From JADLHS01 sp964561105 (GTDB lineage Bacteria; Verrucomicrobiota; Verrucomicrobiia; Limisphaerales; JADLHS01): a stretch of DNA of 64,000 bases. This document shows positions 18,506 to 27,512 of the stretch, piece by piece. Under the pieces are notes generated by a model. The model was not told where the DNA came from, ran no database searches, and saw only the letters and a program-made list of their open reading frames with translations. The translations under genes were made by a program, and so were the position numbers. Position 1 is the stretch's first letter, and every line of letters starts with the position of its first letter. The DNA lies in assembly GCA_964561105.1 (NCBI GenBank), contig CAZLOH010000003.1, positions 62,001 through 126,000 on the forward strand, in the 5' to 3' direction.

Positions 18506-18940
18506 ATGAACTTTATTGCCAAACATCTTAACGCCATCGGGCTTCTGCTTTTGACTGCCTTCGTCGCCACCGCTGCCGGAATGTACTTCAACGTCCCGGC
18601 GCGAATATCCAAGTCGCTTTCAGTCACTCCGTCCGTCACGGAGTATTTCTGCCCGATGCATCCGGACGTGGTGGCCGCCAAACCTGGCGATTGCCCCAAA
18701 TGCGGCATGGCTCTCACCCCGGCCGCCACGAAGACTCAGGGCAAGTCAACGATGTGCCAGCACGCCGATGTGTCGGCTCAAAATGACGAAGCCGCGCCAA
18801 CCCATTCCGGCTGCAATCATACAGAGTCGGCCGGCGCCACGGGTGGCTGTTGCGCCATGCCCGCTTTAGCAAGCCAAACGCCGACGCCAGGTGGCTGCAC
18901 CCGCTTTATGGCCCAGCCTTCCACCCGCGCATCGGAGTAA
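18506..18940 (+). CDS. Membrane-anchored single HMBD protein with Cys/His-rich tail
   Basis: 144 aa: one N-terminal hydrophobic helix (about 9-28), a heavy-metal-binding domain (EYFCPMHPDVVAAKPGDC, then PKCGMAL), then a Cys/His-rich tail (CQHADV, HSGCNHTE, GGCCAMP, GGCTRF). It starts 3 bases after the cusC-like stop. Probably a periplasmic copper chaperone or buffer feeding the adaptor. Confidence 0.8.
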   Translation: MNFIAKHLNAIGLLLLTAFVATAAGMYFNVPARISKSLSVTPSVTEYFCPMHPDVVAAKPGDCPKCGMALTPAATKTQGKSTMCQHADVSAQNDEAAPTHSGCNHTESAGATGGCCAMPALASQTPTPGGCTRFMAQPSTRASE

Positions 18941-18945
18941 CGACC

Positions 18946-21000
18946 ATGACAACCAATCTCAACCTGACGGCGATCACTCCCGTCGAAATCAAAGGACCGG
19001 ATGGCTGCAAGGTTTTGGACTGCGGCAGCCCGGCATCGTTTTCAAGTTCCGCCGCGCGCTGTCCAAGCTTCAGAAGCCGGGCGCGTTTCCGAACGCTGAC
19101 GCGCTCCATGTTGATCGCATTGGTGTTTGTGGCGCTTGGCGTTTTCATGACTGGCTGCTCTCAGGGCGATTCCGCCGCCGCACCGAAGACGCTTTACACC
19201 TGCGGCATGCACCCACAGGTGATCCAGGACCATCCCGGCAACTGCCCGATTTGCGGCATGAAGCTCACGCCGATTCGCAAACAGGACAGCAATCTGACGG
19301 GTGAACGCAAAATCAAATTCTACAAATCCACCATGAATCCGGGCGAAACCAGCCCGCAACCCGGCAAAGACAGCATGGGAATGGACATGGTGCCGGTGTA
19401 CGAAGCCGGCGCGGCCGAAGCGGATTTTTCCACCATTGCCATTGACCCCGTGACCATTCAGAACATGGGCGTGCGGACCAGCGAGGTCACGCGCGGGCCG
19501 CTGCGCCGGACGATTCGCACCGTGGCCAACGTGGATTACGACGAGACGACGCTGGTGGACGTGACCACGAAGTTCAAAGGCTGGATCGAAAAACTTTACG
19601 TGAACGCCACCGGCCAGTTGGTGAATCCGGGCGATCCGTTGTTCGACATCTATTCGCCCGAACTTTACAGCGCGCAGGTGGAGTATCTCCTCACGCTCAA
19701 TCAAAACCTCACCAACGATCCCGGAGCCGCCGCCCTGCGCGATTCCGCCGCCGCCAAATTGAAATTCTTCGACATCTCGGTGGCGCAGATCGCCGAACTG
19801 GAGAAGACCCGCCAACCGAAGAAGACCCTGACGATCAATTCACCCACCGCCGGCTTCGTCATCGAAAAGCTGGCCGTCGAGGGCCAGATGGTGGACGCCG
19901 GCATGAAGCTTTATCGCCTGGCGGACATCGGGATCGTGTGGGTCTATGCGCAAGTCTATGAACAGGATTTGCCTTACATCCAACTGGGGCAGGAAGCCAC
20001 CATGTCCCTTTCCTACCTGCCGGATCGTCGCTTCCGCGGCCGCGTCACTTACATCTATCCCACCGTGGATGAAAAAACCCGCACGGCCCGGGTGCGGATG
20101 GAGTTTCACAACCCCGGATATTTCCTCAAGCCCGGCATGTTCGCGACGGTGGAACTCACGGCGGACATTGCGCCGTCGGCGCTGCTGGTGCCGGATTCGG
20201 CGGTGCTGCGGAGTGGAGAGCAGAACACGGTGTTCGTGGCGCTTGCCGGCGGCAAATTCGAGCCGCGCACGGTCACGCTCGGCCTCTCGGCGGAGGATGA
20301 TCGCGATCAAGTGCTGAGCGGATTACGCGAAGGCGAACGCGTGGTGACGTCAGGACAGTTCATGCTTGATTCGGAAAGTCAGTTGCGCGAGGCGATTGCG
20401 AAAATGGTCGAACCGGGGGCGAATGTAGAGCAGGAATCGTCCGAGCATACCAGCGCCACCGCACCCGGCACCGCGAACACTCCGCACGCATCCCACGCCA
20501 ACGTGCTCACGTACGTCTGTCCGATGCCGGAGCACGTCTCGATTGAGTATGATCATCCGGGCAAATGTCCGATTTGCGGGATGACGCTCGTGCCCGTGAC
20601 GAAAGCGCTCCTGGAAAAAATCCAGCCCGGCGGCAAGGTGCTCTATTACACCTGTCCGATGCCGGAGCACAGCGACGTGCGCTCCGACAAGCCTGGCAAA
20701 TGCCCGCACTGCGGCATGACCCTGATCCCGGTGATGGAGGTCACGTCAAAGGCGGGGGAGCGTCCGGAACGTGGGAGCGTAGAGCGCACGAACGATGCGA
20801 CGATTGAACCATCCCACGCTTCCCGCGCCACGATTCTTTACACCTGCCCGATGGCATCGCACGCCGACGTGGTTTCCGACAAGCCCGGCAAATGTCCCAA
20901 GTGCGACATGGAACTCGTGCCCACGAGCACGGTCAAACACGGCAAGGTGGCGGAGGCGAACTGGCGGAAGGAACATCCGGGTCGAGCGTCCGAGCGTTGA
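18946..21000 (+). CDS. cusB: RND periplasmic adaptor (CusB-like) with N- and C-terminal heavy-metal-binding domains
   Basis: 684 aa from 18946 (GGAG 9 bases upstream). An ATG at 19108 would give a standard lipoprotein signal (MLIALVFVALGVFMTGC) and is a serious alternative. Domains: HMBD at about 83-109 (YTCGMHP, CPICGM), a degenerate second copy (STMNPGE, DSMGMDM), the CusB barrel/lipoyl/hairpin region (about 155-500), then three more HMBDs in the C-terminal 160 residues (VCPMPEH/CPICGM, TCPMPEH/CPHCGM, TCPMASH/CPKCDM). CusB normally has at most one. The C-terminal residues GRASER lie in a repeat arm next to the following four-helix-bundle gene. Confidence 0.92.
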   Translation: MTTNLNLTAITPVEIKGPDGCKVLDCGSPASFSSSAARCPSFRSRARFRTLTRSMLIALVFVALGVFMTGCSQGDSAAAPKTLYTCGMHPQVIQDHPGNCPICGMKLTPIRKQDSNLTGERKIKFYKSTMNPGETSPQPGKDSMGMDMVPVYEAGAAEADFSTIAIDPVTIQNMGVRTSEVTRGPLRRTIRTVANVDYDETTLVDVTTKFKGWIEKLYVNATGQLVNPGDPLFDIYSPELYSAQVEYLLTLNQNLTNDPGAAALRDSAAAKLKFFDISVAQIAELEKTRQPKKTLTINSPTAGFVIEKLAVEGQMVDAGMKLYRLADIGIVWVYAQVYEQDLPYIQLGQEATMSLSYLPDRRFRGRVTYIYPTVDEKTRTARVRMEFHNPGYFLKPGMFATVELTADIAPSALLVPDSAVLRSGEQNTVFVALAGGKFEPRTVTLGLSAEDDRDQVLSGLREGERVVTSGQFMLDSESQLREAIAKMVEPGANVEQESSEHTSATAPGTANTPHASHANVLTYVCPMPEHVSIEYDHPGKCPICGMTLVPVTKALLEKIQPGGKVLYYTCPMPEHSDVRSDKPGKCPHCGMTLIPVMEVTSKAGERPERGSVERTNDATIEPSHASRATILYTCPMASHADVVSDKPGKCPKCDMELVPTSTVKHGKVAEANWRKEHPGRASER

Positions 21001-21008
21001 GCGTGGAC
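20981..21008. repeat. Left arm (GAGCGT-rich) beside the second four-helix-bundle gene
   Basis: GTCGAGCGTCCGAGCGTTGA followed by GCGTGGA repeats GAGCGT three times and overlaps the cusB stop. The reverse complement of 21508-21544 (GGAGCGT, GGGAGCGTGGAGC) is similar, giving loosely inverted flanks around the 167-aa gene. Confidence 0.5.
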
Positions 21009-21041
21009 CAAAAAAGCGAATGAAATGAGAAACAAACTGCA

Positions 21042-21545
21042 ATGAGAGTCGCCGACTATAAAGAACTGCGTGTTTACAAGCTGGCCTTCGACTCCGCAAT
21101 GGAGATTTTCCAGTCGAGCCAGTCATGGCCTTCAGCGGAAAAGTATTCGCTCACGGATCAGATTCGTCGTTCCTCCCGTTCCGTATGCGCCAACATCGCC
21201 GAAGCCTGGCGCAAGCGGCGTTACGAAGCGGCCTTCGTCAGCAAACTGAGCGACAGCGACGGTGAAGCGGCGGAAACCGAGGTGCATTTGGATTTTGCGC
21301 TTCGTTGCGGCTATTTGCCCGCCGACCAGCACGCCAACTTACGCGATCATTACGATCACATTTGCCGCCAACTCACGAATATGATGAATGACTCCGCGCC
21401 CTGGTGCGGCCGGGACGCTGCATTACGCGAAGTGCCGTCGGATTACACCGCCGCCGTCTCCGAGCGCGAGTGTGGCGTAACGTCGAATCGTCCAGTCGCT
21501 GAATCGCGACGCTCCGTCCAAGCTCCACGCTCCCGACGCTCCTGA
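21042..21545 (+). CDS. Four-helix-bundle protein (23S rRNA intervening-sequence family), second copy
   Basis: 167 aa. Family features: DYKELRVYKLAFDSAMEIF at the start, YSLTDQIRRSSRSVCANIAE, RRYEAAFVSKLSDSDGEAAE, and ALRCGYLPADQHANLRDHYD. The last 40 residues (from about VSEREC) are Arg/Ser-rich and are encoded by GAGCGT-type repeat DNA, so the ancestral protein probably ended near residue 125. It sits between cusB and cusA, whose order is otherwise standard, so this looks like an insertion into the efflux operon. No link to copper is evident. Confidence 0.87.
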   Translation: MRVADYKELRVYKLAFDSAMEIFQSSQSWPSAEKYSLTDQIRRSSRSVCANIAEAWRKRRYEAAFVSKLSDSDGEAAETEVHLDFALRCGYLPADQHANLRDHYDHICRQLTNMMNDSAPWCGRDAALREVPSDYTAAVSERECGVTSNRPVAESRRSVQAPRSRRS

Positions 21546-21553
21546 CAAACATC

Positions 21554-24500
21554 ATGCTCACCCGCCTCATAGATTTTTCGCTCAAGAACAAGTTCCTCGT
21601 CGTGGTGCTCACGCTCGCGGCGGTGCTGGCAGGGATTTATTCCGTTCGCAGAATCCCGATTGACGCCATTCCGGATCTTTCGGATGTGCAGGTGATTGTT
21701 TACACCGAATGGCCCGGGCAGGCGCCGAACCTCGTCGAGGATCAGGTCACGTATCCGCTCACCACGAAAATGCTCTCCGTGCCGTACGCGAAAGTCGTGC
21801 GCGGCTACTCGTTCTACGGTTACTCGTTTGTCTATGTGATCTTCGAGGACGGCACCGACCCGTACTGGGCGCGCAGCCGTGTGCTCGAATATCTCAGCAG
21901 CATCAGCGGCCAGCTCCCGAAGGGCGTCACCCCGACGCTCGGACCGGATGCCACGGGTGTGGGCTGGGCGTTCATGTATTCCCTTAACTCGACCAATCGC
22001 GATCTCCATGAGCTGCGCTCCATGCAGGATTGGTATCTCAAATACCAACTCAACGCCGTGGACGGCGTGTCGGAAGTCGCCTCCGTCGGCGGACAGGTGA
22101 AGCAATATCAGGTGACGGTGGACCCGACCAAGCTCCGCGCCTACAACCTGTCTCTCAAGGAGGTCAGCATGGCCATCGAGCGCAGCAATGGCGAGGTCGG
22201 CGGGCGCTCCATCGAGTTGTCCGAGCGCGAATTCATCCTGCGCGTGAAGGGCTACATCGAGAAGCTGGAAGATTTGAAGAAAGTCGCCGTCAGCGTGGGC
22301 GCGAATGGCGTGCCGATCCGGCTGCGCGATGTGGCGACGATTCAATTCGGACCGGACATGCGTCGGGGCATCGCCGAGCAAAACGGCGAGGGCGAAACCG
22401 TCGGCGGCATCGTGGTGGTGCGCTACGGCGCGAACACCCGCGAAGTGATCCGGGACGTGAAGGCGCGGCTCGATCAAGCGATGAAGTCGCTGCCGCCCGA
22501 TGTCCACTACACGATCACGTACGATCGGAGCGGGCTGATAGATCGGGCGGTCAAGACGCTCGAGGAAAAGTTGATCGAAGAAAGCATCGTCGTGGCGCTC
22601 GTCTGCCTCGCCTTTCTGTTGCACGTGCGCAGCGCGCTGGTCGCGATCATTATTCTGCCCATCGCGGTCCTGATTTCATTCGTGGTGATGTTCGGCCAGG
22701 GCCTCAGTTCCAACATCATGTCGCTCGGCGGCATTGCCATCGCGGTCGGCGCCATGGTGGACGCCGTCATTATCATGATCGAGAACGCGCACAAGCACCT
22801 CGAACATGACCAGGGCACAAAGCCGCACTGGCAGATCATCCGCGACGCGTCCATCGAGGTCGGGCCGACGCTGTTCTACTCCCTGCTCGTCATCACGGTG
22901 TCGTTCCTGCCGGTGTTCACCTTGCAGGAACAGGAAGGGCGCTTGTTCAAACCGCTGGCGTTTACCAAGACCTATTCGATGGCGGCCGCCGCGCTGCTGT
23001 CCATCACCCTCGCGCCGATTCTCATGGGCTGGTTTATCCGCGGCAAAATCCCGAAGGAGGAAAAGAATCCCATCAACCGGTTCTTCATCTGGCTTTACCA
23101 TCCGGTGATTGATTTCGTGATCAAATGGCGCTGGCCGGTAGTGATCGCGGCGGCATTGACCGTTGTGTGGGTTTTCTTCCCCTGGAATCGGCTGGTGGTG
23201 GACAATCTGCCCGGTGGCTCTTCCCCCCCGTCCACCCTCACCCCGGCCCTCTCCCTGAGGGAGAAGGAGAATCGCTCACCGTCTCCCGAAAAACCGAGTG
23301 ACGGGGTTCGCGCCGGAGATGCGGGAGAAAACAAGAACGGCCAATCACTATCCTCTCTCCCCGGGGGAGAGGGCCGGGGTGAGGGCGCGCGCAACGAACT
23401 TTCATCCCGCGAGTCCCAACTCAAGAACTTCGCCAGGAAAATCGGCAAACTGTTTCCCTTCCAAAATATCGGTTCGGAGTTCATGCCGCCGCTCGACGAG
23501 GGTGATCTGCTCTACATGCCCACCACGTTTCCCGGTCTGTCACCGACCAAGGCGCGCGAACTGGTCCAGGTCACCGACAAGCTCATCAAGTCGTTTCCCG
23601 AAGTGGAGAATGTCTTCGGCAAAGTCGGTCGCGCCGAAACGGCCACGGATCCGGCGCCGATGGACATGATTGAAACCACCATCCGGCTCAAACCGGAGTC
23701 AGCGTGGCCGGCCGTGGACATTACCGATGAAAACAGAAAGGTGATCGCACATCGCCGTCGCACGATGGACGAATTGACTGAGGCATTGAACAATGCCGTG
23801 CAAATTCCCGGTTTGAACAACGCGTGGACGATGCCGATCAAGACGCGCATTGACATGCTGTCCACCGGCATCAAGACGCCGGTCGGCATCAAGGTGGCCG
23901 GGCCTGATCTCCGCGAGCTCGAACGCATTGGCACCGAAATCGAGTCGGTGATCCGGACCGTCCCCGGAACTACCAGCGCCTTTGCCGAACGCGTGTTTGG
24001 CGGGCGTTACATCGAGTTTGAGATTGATCGGGAAGCGATCGCGCGCTACGGGCTCACGGTGGGCGACGTGCAGGACGTGTTGTCCGTGGCGCTCGGCGGC
24101 ATGGCGCTGACCACCACCGTTGAAGGGCGCGAACGCTACACTGTGAGTCTGCGCTACGACCGCGATTTTCGCTCCGACCTCCGCGCGTTGCGGGAAGACA
24201 TCGTCATTCCGACCATGTCCGGCGCGCAAGTGCCGCTGGGCCAGTTGGCCCGGTTGAAAGTCGTGGACGCGCCGATGGGCATCAAGAGCGAGGATGCCGT
24301 GCCGAACGCGTGGATTTACGTGGACATTCGCGGGGTGGACATCGGCACGTATGTGCAAAACGCGATGCGCGCCGTGAACACCGCCCTTGCCGACGGGCGA
24401 ATCAAGCTGCCCTCGGGCTACAACATATTTTGGAGCGGCGAATACGAATCCATGCTTCGCGCGAAACAGCGTTTGCTGATCGTCGTGCCGCTGACGTTGT

Positions 24501-25039
24501 TGATCATCATCCTCATCATTTACCTCAACACGAAATCGCTCATCAAAACCGCCATCGTCATGCTGGCCGTGCCGTTCTCGCTCGTGGGCGCGTTTTGGGC
24601 GCTCTACCTGTTTGACTACAATCTCAGTGTCGCCGTGTGGGTCGGCATCATTGCCCTCGCTGGACTCGATGCTGAAACGGGTGTCGTCATGCTGCTCTAC
24701 CTCGACCTCGCCTACGACGAGTGGAAGAAAAAGGGATTGCTCACCAACCTCGCCGGCCTGTGCGACGCGATCTACCACGGCGCGGTCAAACGGGTCCGAC
24801 CGAAAGCGATGACCGCGTGTGTGATTATCGCGGGTCTCGCTCCGATCTTGTGGAGCCACGGCGCCGGCGCGGATGTGATGAAACGCATCGCCACGCCCAT
24901 GGTCGGCGGCGTCATCACCTCGACCCTGATGGAACTGATGGTTTATCCGGCGATTTTCTATCTCTGGCGGTCGCGAGCAATTCAGCGTCAGAACGGAGCG
25001 CCGGCCCTGGCTCCGATCCAAACGGGACCGGTTGGTTGA
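21554..25039 (+). CDS. cusA: Heavy-metal efflux RND pump, CusA-like (Cu/Ag), with in-frame repeat insertion
   Basis: 1161 aa; CusA proteins are about 1040-1050. Twelve membrane segments and two periplasmic loops are present. GAMVDAVIIMIENAHKHLE carries the proton-relay Asp. Three methionines match the E. coli CusA relay: in EGDLLYMPTTFPG, DPAPMDMIETT and RIDMLSTGIKTP, which supports Cu(I)/Ag(I) and not Zn/Co/Ni. The extra length includes residues about 561-611, Ser/Pro/Gly/Glu-rich and encoded by a palindromic repeat at 23235-23385. That segment lies after the helix RWPVVIAAALTVVWVFF, in the periplasmic linker before LKNFARKIGKLFPF. The frame is intact. Confidence 0.95.
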   Translation: MLTRLIDFSLKNKFLVVVLTLAAVLAGIYSVRRIPIDAIPDLSDVQVIVYTEWPGQAPNLVEDQVTYPLTTKMLSVPYAKVVRGYSFYGYSFVYVIFEDGTDPYWARSRVLEYLSSISGQLPKGVTPTLGPDATGVGWAFMYSLNSTNRDLHELRSMQDWYLKYQLNAVDGVSEVASVGGQVKQYQVTVDPTKLRAYNLSLKEVSMAIERSNGEVGGRSIELSEREFILRVKGYIEKLEDLKKVAVSVGANGVPIRLRDVATIQFGPDMRRGIAEQNGEGETVGGIVVVRYGANTREVIRDVKARLDQAMKSLPPDVHYTITYDRSGLIDRAVKTLEEKLIEESIVVALVCLAFLLHVRSALVAIIILPIAVLISFVVMFGQGLSSNIMSLGGIAIAVGAMVDAVIIMIENAHKHLEHDQGTKPHWQIIRDASIEVGPTLFYSLLVITVSFLPVFTLQEQEGRLFKPLAFTKTYSMAAAALLSITLAPILMGWFIRGKIPKEEKNPINRFFIWLYHPVIDFVIKWRWPVVIAAALTVVWVFFPWNRLVVDNLPGGSSPPSTLTPALSLREKENRSPSPEKPSDGVRAGDAGENKNGQSLSSLPGGEGRGEGARNELSSRESQLKNFARKIGKLFPFQNIGSEFMPPLDEGDLLYMPTTFPGLSPTKARELVQVTDKLIKSFPEVENVFGKVGRAETATDPAPMDMIETTIRLKPESAWPAVDITDENRKVIAHRRRTMDELTEALNNAVQIPGLNNAWTMPIKTRIDMLSTGIKTPVGIKVAGPDLRELERIGTEIESVIRTVPGTTSAFAERVFGGRYIEFEIDREAIARYGLTVGDVQDVLSVALGGMALTTTVEGRERYTVSLRYDRDFRSDLRALREDIVIPTMSGAQVPLGQLARLKVVDAPMGIKSEDAVPNAWIYVDIRGVDIGTYVQNAMRAVNTALADGRIKLPSGYNIFWSGEYESMLRAKQRLLIVVPLTLLIIILIIYLNTKSLIKTAIVMLAVPFSLVGAFWALYLFDYNLSVAVWVGIIALAGLDAETGVVMLLYLDLAYDEWKKKGLLTNLAGLCDAIYHGAVKRVRPKAMTACVIIAGLAPILWSHGAGADVMKRIATPMVGGVITSTLMELMVYPAIFYLWRSRAIQRQNGAPALAPIQTGPVG
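23235..23385. repeat. Palindromic repeat inserted in frame in cusA
   Basis: The ends are a perfect 21-bp inverted repeat: CCCTCACCCCGGCCCTCTCC plus C at 23235-23255, and its inverse at 23365-23385. The inner arms are also partly complementary (CTGAGGGAGA and TCCTCTCTCC). The unit is 151 bp and contributes about 50 low-complexity residues to the CusA-like protein. Very similar CCCTCACCCCGGCCCTCTCC palindromes are familiar as dispersed intergenic repeats in many bacterial genomes. Confidence 0.85.
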
Positions 25040-25072
25040 AACGAGCGTGGGGAGAACCGTTGACGGTGACGG

Positions 25073-26842
25073 CTACATCTGCTCCAACGTCTCGATTCCC
25101 AAGACATCGAGCGCTTGTTTCAACGTGCGCGCCGTGAGATCGCAAAGCACAAGCCGGCTGGCGCGCACCTCCGCCGCGGATTTGAGCACGGGACAATTCT
25201 CGTAGAATGAAGTGAACCGACCCGCCAGCTCGTAGAGATAATTGCAGATGAAATTGGGGCGATACTCGGCCGCGGCCGCTTCGAGCACGAGGCCGAAGTT
25301 CAACAGGTGTTTGGCCAGGGCGAGTTCCTCGGGAGCGGACAATTGGAGGTCCACGCTGCCCGTTCCCGGCGCCAAGTCGTCCGCCTTCCGAAAAATGCTG
25401 CGGATGCGGGCGTAGGCGTATTGCAGATACGGCGCGGTGTTGCCGCTCAAGGCCAGCATTTTGTCCCAGCTAAAGGTGTAATCACTCTGGCGATTGGGCA
25501 GCAGGTCGGCGTATTTCACGGCGCCGATGCCAACCACGCGCGCAATCACGCGGCGCTCGGGCACCGACAACGCGGCGTTCTTGGCGGAGACCACCTGGTA
25601 CGCCCGCTCCTCGGCCTCGTCCAGCAACTCGCCCAGCTTGACGGTGTCGCCACTGCGCGTCTTGAAGGGTTTGCCGTCTTCGCCCAGAATTTTTCCGAAG
25701 CCAACATGGACGAGCTTCACCTTTTTGGCCGCGTCGGGCTGCCAGCGCGCAAAGGTGAGGAACAGTTTCCGGAAATGACCTGATTGCCGGTCATCCACCA
25801 CGTAAATGATTTCGTCGGGCGACCAGGTCTGGAGCCGGTAATCAATCGTGGCCAGATCGGTGGTCATGTAATTGAACCCGCCATCGCTCTTGCGGACGAG
25901 CGCCGGATCGGCCACCCATTCGCCGTCGCGGTGGACGAGGAACGGGTCTTCCTTGGGGGGCAATGTGCCGTCACTGAACACACCGACGGCGCCCTCGCTC
26001 TCGCGGGCAAGACCGCATTGGAGCAGGCGCGAAACCACTTCACCCAGTCGTGGATTGTAAAAGCTTTCGCCCAAGGCGTGATCAAACTTCACGCCGAGCC
26101 GCCCGTAGATGCCGTCGAACTGCGCCTGGGAGAGCCGGATCATCTCGCGCCAGATGGCGATGTTTTCGGCATCGCCGGCCTGGAGTTTCACCAGTTCCTG
26201 CTTCGCGGCTTCGAGTCGGGCGGGGTTGGCGTCGCACTCGGCGTTGATGACCCGGTAGAGGCGTTCCAGTTCAGCAATGGCATCGCGGTCGAGGGCGACC
26301 CGGTCGAGCGATTCTTTCCAACCGAGCAGGAGCTTGCCAAACTGCGTGCCCCAGTCGCCGATGTGATTGTCGGTGATGACCCGGTGGCCGAGCAGACGCA
26401 GGATGCGCTGGAGCGCGTCGCCGATGCCGGTGGAGCGGACGTGACCGACGTGCATCGGCTTGGCGACGTTGGGCGAACTAAAATCCACAACAATGGTGCG
26501 TCGGTGCGGGGTCGGGTCGAAGAACAAATGTTCCCCGCGCGCGGCGGCCTGCAACGCGCCAACCAGAGCGGCCGGAGCGAGCCGGAAGTTGAGGAAGCCG
26601 GCCCCGGCAATCTCCACCGGCTCGCACCACGGAGCGACATCGAGCCGGGCAACCACGTCGGTGGCGAGCTGGCGTGGATTCATCTTACGCGCCTTGGCCA
26701 GCGCGATCAGGGCGTTGGACTGGTAGTCGCCAAACTTTGGCTCGGGGCAGGGGCGCACGAGCATGGCGACGACATCCGCGTCGGGCAACACGGCACGGAC
26801 GGCGGCTTGCAAACGGGCCTCGATTTGTTTATGCGGCAGCAC
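25073..26842 (-). CDS. argS: Arginyl-tRNA synthetase
   Basis: 589 aa class I synthetase that charges tRNA-Arg. Seen: N-terminal tRNA-recognition part (KFGDYQSNALIALAK), the HIGH motif as HVGH at 131-134 in KPMHVGHVRSTGIGDALQRI, GDWGTQFGKLL, TTDLATIDYRLQTW, and the C-terminal anticodon-binding helices (YAYARIRSIFRKA, RFTSFYENCPVL, LCDLTARTLKQALDVLGIE). Length is normal. It is convergent with cusA across a 33-bp gap. Confidence 0.96.
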   Translation of the reverse strand: MLPHKQIEARLQAAVRAVLPDADVVAMLVRPCPEPKFGDYQSNALIALAKARKMNPRQLATDVVARLDVAPWCEPVEIAGAGFLNFRLAPAALVGALQAAARGEHLFFDPTPHRRTIVVDFSSPNVAKPMHVGHVRSTGIGDALQRILRLLGHRVITDNHIGDWGTQFGKLLLGWKESLDRVALDRDAIAELERLYRVINAECDANPARLEAAKQELVKLQAGDAENIAIWREMIRLSQAQFDGIYGRLGVKFDHALGESFYNPRLGEVVSRLLQCGLARESEGAVGVFSDGTLPPKEDPFLVHRDGEWVADPALVRKSDGGFNYMTTDLATIDYRLQTWSPDEIIYVVDDRQSGHFRKLFLTFARWQPDAAKKVKLVHVGFGKILGEDGKPFKTRSGDTVKLGELLDEAEERAYQVVSAKNAALSVPERRVIARVVGIGAVKYADLLPNRQSDYTFSWDKMLALSGNTAPYLQYAYARIRSIFRKADDLAPGTGSVDLQLSAPEELALAKHLLNFGLVLEAAAAEYRPNFICNYLYELAGRFTSFYENCPVLKSAAEVRASRLVLCDLTARTLKQALDVLGIETLEQM

Positions 26843-26911
26843 GGAGTTGATTTAACCACGGTTGAACCTGGATGAGCACGGATAAATCCGCCAGGGAGCC
26901 GAAGCGTCGGA

Positions 26912-27376
26912 TTACTTTTTCCCCTGCTCTTTGATCACGCGCAACATGGCCTCGGAGTCGGGAGCTTGTTCGAGGCTCTGACGGAATTCAGGTTTGTGCA
27001 GAATCTTGGCGATGTTGGCGAGCGTGTGGAGATGTTTCTGGAATTGACCCTGGGGAACGAGGAAGAGCATGACGAGATTCACCGGCTGATTGTCGAGCGC
27101 ATCAAAGTTGACTCCCTTTTTCGAGCGACCCAGCGCGCCGACGACGTCAGGGATCAAATCGGTGGAGGCGTGCGGGATGCCGATGCCGAAACCGATGCCC
27201 GTGCTCATGGAGGTTTCGCGCTTCTTGACGACGGCGGCGATGGCTTCGCGGTGTTGGGGCTGAATTTTTCCGGTGGCGACCAGGATGCCAATGAGTTCGT
27301 CAATCGCCTGCCAGCGGTCGGTGGCCTGCAAGTCTGTCAGCACCTGGTCTTTGGTCAAGATGTCAGCTAATTCCAT
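26912..27376 (-). CDS. ptsN: PTS EIIA-type protein of the fructose/nitrogen family (PtsN-like)
   Basis: 154 aa single EIIA domain. The phosphoryl-accepting His69 lies in GIGFGIGIPHASTDLIPDVV. Family features MELADILTKDQVLTDL and LFLVPQGQFQKHLHTLANIA are present. Stand-alone proteins of this type are usually regulatory (nitrogen/potassium PTS) and not sugar transporters. No other PTS gene is in the window. It is 69 bases upstream of argS on the same strand. Confidence 0.9.
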   Translation of the reverse strand: MELADILTKDQVLTDLQATDRWQAIDELIGILVATGKIQPQHREAIAAVVKKRETSMSTGIGFGIGIPHASTDLIPDVVGALGRSKKGVNFDALDNQPVNLVMLFLVPQGQFQKHLHTLANIAKILHKPEFRQSLEQAPDSEAMLRVIKEQGKK

Positions 27377-27512
27377 AACGCCGTCTCTGCATTTCGCCTG
27401 ATTGCCGCGGGCAATTCAAGGCTGAATTCGGGTGGCCAAACGATTTGGAGTTTCCCATCAGCCACCGCTCCCGGCATGCTGGCGGCACACGGGACAGACT
27501 ACGAGCAGAAAC

